Shown: positions 14,564 through 15,526 of the stretch, piece by piece
Position numbering within the stretch: position 1 is the stretch's first letter
How the letters are laid out: each line of letters opens with the position of its first letter
Source of the DNA: an uncultured bacterium
GTDB lineage: Bacteria; Bacteroidota; Bacteroidia; Bacteroidales; Paludibacteraceae
Assembly (NCBI GenBank): GCA_946183755.1
Contig: CAMHCZ010000023.1
Span: 1 to 15,526, forward strand
Reading direction: 5' to 3'
DNA length: 15,526 nucleotides
Position numbers and translations under genes: made by a program
The notes under the pieces: model-generated
What the model was told of the DNA's origin: nothing
The model's database searches: none
The model's input: only the letters and a program-made list of their open reading frames with translations

Positions 14564-14580
14564 GATCGGTTTATTCTCCT
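14564..14580 (-). promoter_or_regulatory. Shine-Dalgarno-like site and candidate AUC start of the DUF5683 gene
   Basis: On the minus strand AGGAGA (14580-14575) is followed, after eight bases, by ATC (14566-14564), then AAG AAT. Translation from that codon gives a standard lysine-plus-hydrophobic signal peptide. The AGGAGA also encodes the end of ParB, so chance is possible, and Bacteroidota rely little on such sites. Confidence 0.35.
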
Positions 14581-15437
14581 AGCAGTTTTATTATTTTGTT
14601 AAGTTCGTCAGCGTTGCTGAATGATATTGAGATTTTTCCCTTGCCTCTGTTGTTGCAAGACAGTTCCACCTTGTTGTTCAGCTTGTTCTGTATTCTGTCT
14701 CTCATCTCTGCGTATTCTGGCGCGAGCGTCTTCTTTTCTCTCTTTTTCTTGCCGCCTTCCAATGCTTCTTTCACCATCACCTCCACGGCGTGAGACGACA
14801 GGTTGTTCTTGATGGCTTTCTCGTAAATCTCGAGCTGCTTCTGTGGGTCGTCGAGGCTGAGCAGTGCGCGTGCGTGCGCCATGTCTATCTGCTTTTTTGA
14901 TATGCCAAGCTGTATCTCGGCAGGGAGCTTGAGCAGTCGGAGGTAGTTGGAAACGGTGGCTCTCTTCTTGCCCACGAGTGCTGAGATTTTCTCCTGTGTC
15001 AGGTTCTGTGTCTCGGTCAGGGCTTTGTACGAGAGCGCGATTTCTATGGCGTTCAGGTCCTCTCTCTGGACATTCTCCACGAGCGCCATCTGCATCACGG
15101 TTTCGTCTTCCGCTGTCTTGATGTACGAAGGGATTTTCGAGAGCCCGGCTTTCTGTGCGGCACGGAATCTTCTTTCGCCAGAGATTATCTGGTATTTGTC
15201 GTCGGAGATTTTTCTTACGGTGATAGGCTGTATCACGCCCAGCTGCTTGATGGATTCAGCGAGGTCGTCTAAAGCCTCTTCGTCGAAGTTCGTACGTGGC
15301 TGGTCTGGGTTAGGTTCGATTGATGATATTGGAAGCGTATCGAATATAGAGGAGCCCGAAGTCTTTATGTCTTCAGCAGAACCGCCGAGCAGCGAGCTGA
15401 GTCCTCTTCCTAAAGCAGGCTTGTTATTCTTTGCCAT
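14571..15437 (-). CDS. parB: Chromosome partitioning protein ParB
   Basis: ParB is a CTP-dependent DNA clamp that loads at parS sites near the origin, spreads along DNA and works with ParA to separate chromosome copies. The 288-residue product has the N-terminal ParA-contact segment (GRGLSSLLGG, 10-19), then the CTP-binding region with QPRTNFDEEALDDLAESIKQ (46-65), ISGERRFRAAQKAG (85-98) and ENVQREDLNAIEIA (121-134). The helix-turn-helix lies at about 147-170 (TQEKISALVGKKRATVSNYL), and a C-terminal dimer region at about 240-288. All motifs are intact and the length is typical. Start ATG 15437 matches the family. It follows parA by 28 bases and precedes the DUF5683 gene. I found no convincing parS site in the window. 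Confidence 0.97.
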   Translation of the reverse strand: MAKNNKPALGRGLSSLLGGSAEDIKTSGSSIFDTLPISSIEPNPDQPRTNFDEEALDDLAESIKQLGVIQPITVRKISDDKYQIISGERRFRAAQKAGLSKIPSYIKTAEDETVMQMALVENVQREDLNAIEIALSYKALTETQNLTQEKISALVGKKRATVSNYLRLLKLPAEIQLGISKKQIDMAHARALLSLDDPQKQLEIYEKAIKNNLSSHAVEVMVKEALEGGKKKREKKTLAPEYAEMRDRIQNKLNNKVELSCNNRGKGKISISFSNADELNKIIKLLGE

Positions 15438-15465
15438 ATTGAAAAATCTCTGTTGTTTAGTGAAT

Positions 15466-15526
15466 TTACTTGTTGTTGTTTATAAGTTCCTCGGCGAGCT
15501 GCATGTAGTTCTTCGAACCTTTTGAC
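15466..15526 (-). CDS. parA: Chromosome partitioning ATPase ParA, 3' end only
   Basis: The reverse-strand frame from 15525 to the TAA at 15468-15466 encodes the end of a protein, SKGSKNYMQLAEELINNNK. This matches the usual C-terminus of Bacteroidota ParA (Walker-type ATPase that drives ParB-bound DNA apart). The position directly upstream of parB, with a 28-base gap, makes the call strong despite only 19 residues being visible. The rest, including all ATPase motifs and the operon promoter, lies beyond the right edge. Confidence 0.85.
   Translation of the reverse strand, partial: SKGSKNYMQLAEELINNNK

Overview
The window reads as a chromosomal segment from a Bacteroidota bacterium, most likely order Bacteroidales. 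Family-restricted proteins (DUF3467, DUF1599, a BT_3928-type DoxX protein, DUF5683) support this. So do several TAnnTTTG promoter boxes (the Bacteroidota -7 element) and the par gene order. A Muribaculaceae- or Prevotella-like host is plausible, but the genus cannot be fixed from sequence alone.

Left part, 1-3382, minus strand: a type I restriction-modification operon read right to left as hsdM, a DUF1016/YhcG-type PDDEXK nuclease gene, then hsdS, which runs off the left edge. Both internal junctions are 4-base ATGA overlaps, so the nuclease is built into the operon. The hsdR subunit is not seen and would lie beyond the left edge. The segment, especially hsdS, looks AT-richer than its neighbours, which fits an acquired defence module. 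No integrase or transposase is visible.

Next, 3431-5554, minus strand: a secreted S9 (DPP5-like) dipeptidyl peptidase. A short intergenic region with divergent promoter boxes separates it from a plus-strand run: yraN-family nuclease, DUF3467 protein, duplicated DUF1599 protein, DoxX/thioredoxin-like membrane protein and tpiA. The tpiA leader holds a large imperfect palindrome overlapping its promoter, and a hairpin follows the gene. The run continues with the MlaE-type permease and MlaF-type ATPase of a lipid transporter, a 60-residue acidic unknown and a small DUF3267 membrane zincin, and ends at a bidirectional terminator at about 11462-11494.

Right part, 11498-15526, minus strand: an operon read right to left as parA (3' end only), parB, DUF5683 protein, a lytic transglycosylase with LysM, and a MerR-type regulator. 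It couples chromosome partition genes with envelope genes. The MerR protein ends in QLSLF, a match to the sliding-clamp-binding consensus. The DUF5683 gene lacks an ATG or GTG where its signal peptide should begin.

No RNA genes, CRISPR array or insertion sequence was seen, and no stretch above 300 bases lacks a gene. The most unusual items are the embedded nuclease with its internal 39-bp repeat, the MerR clamp-motif tail, the apparent AUC start of DUF5683 and the tpiA leader palindrome.
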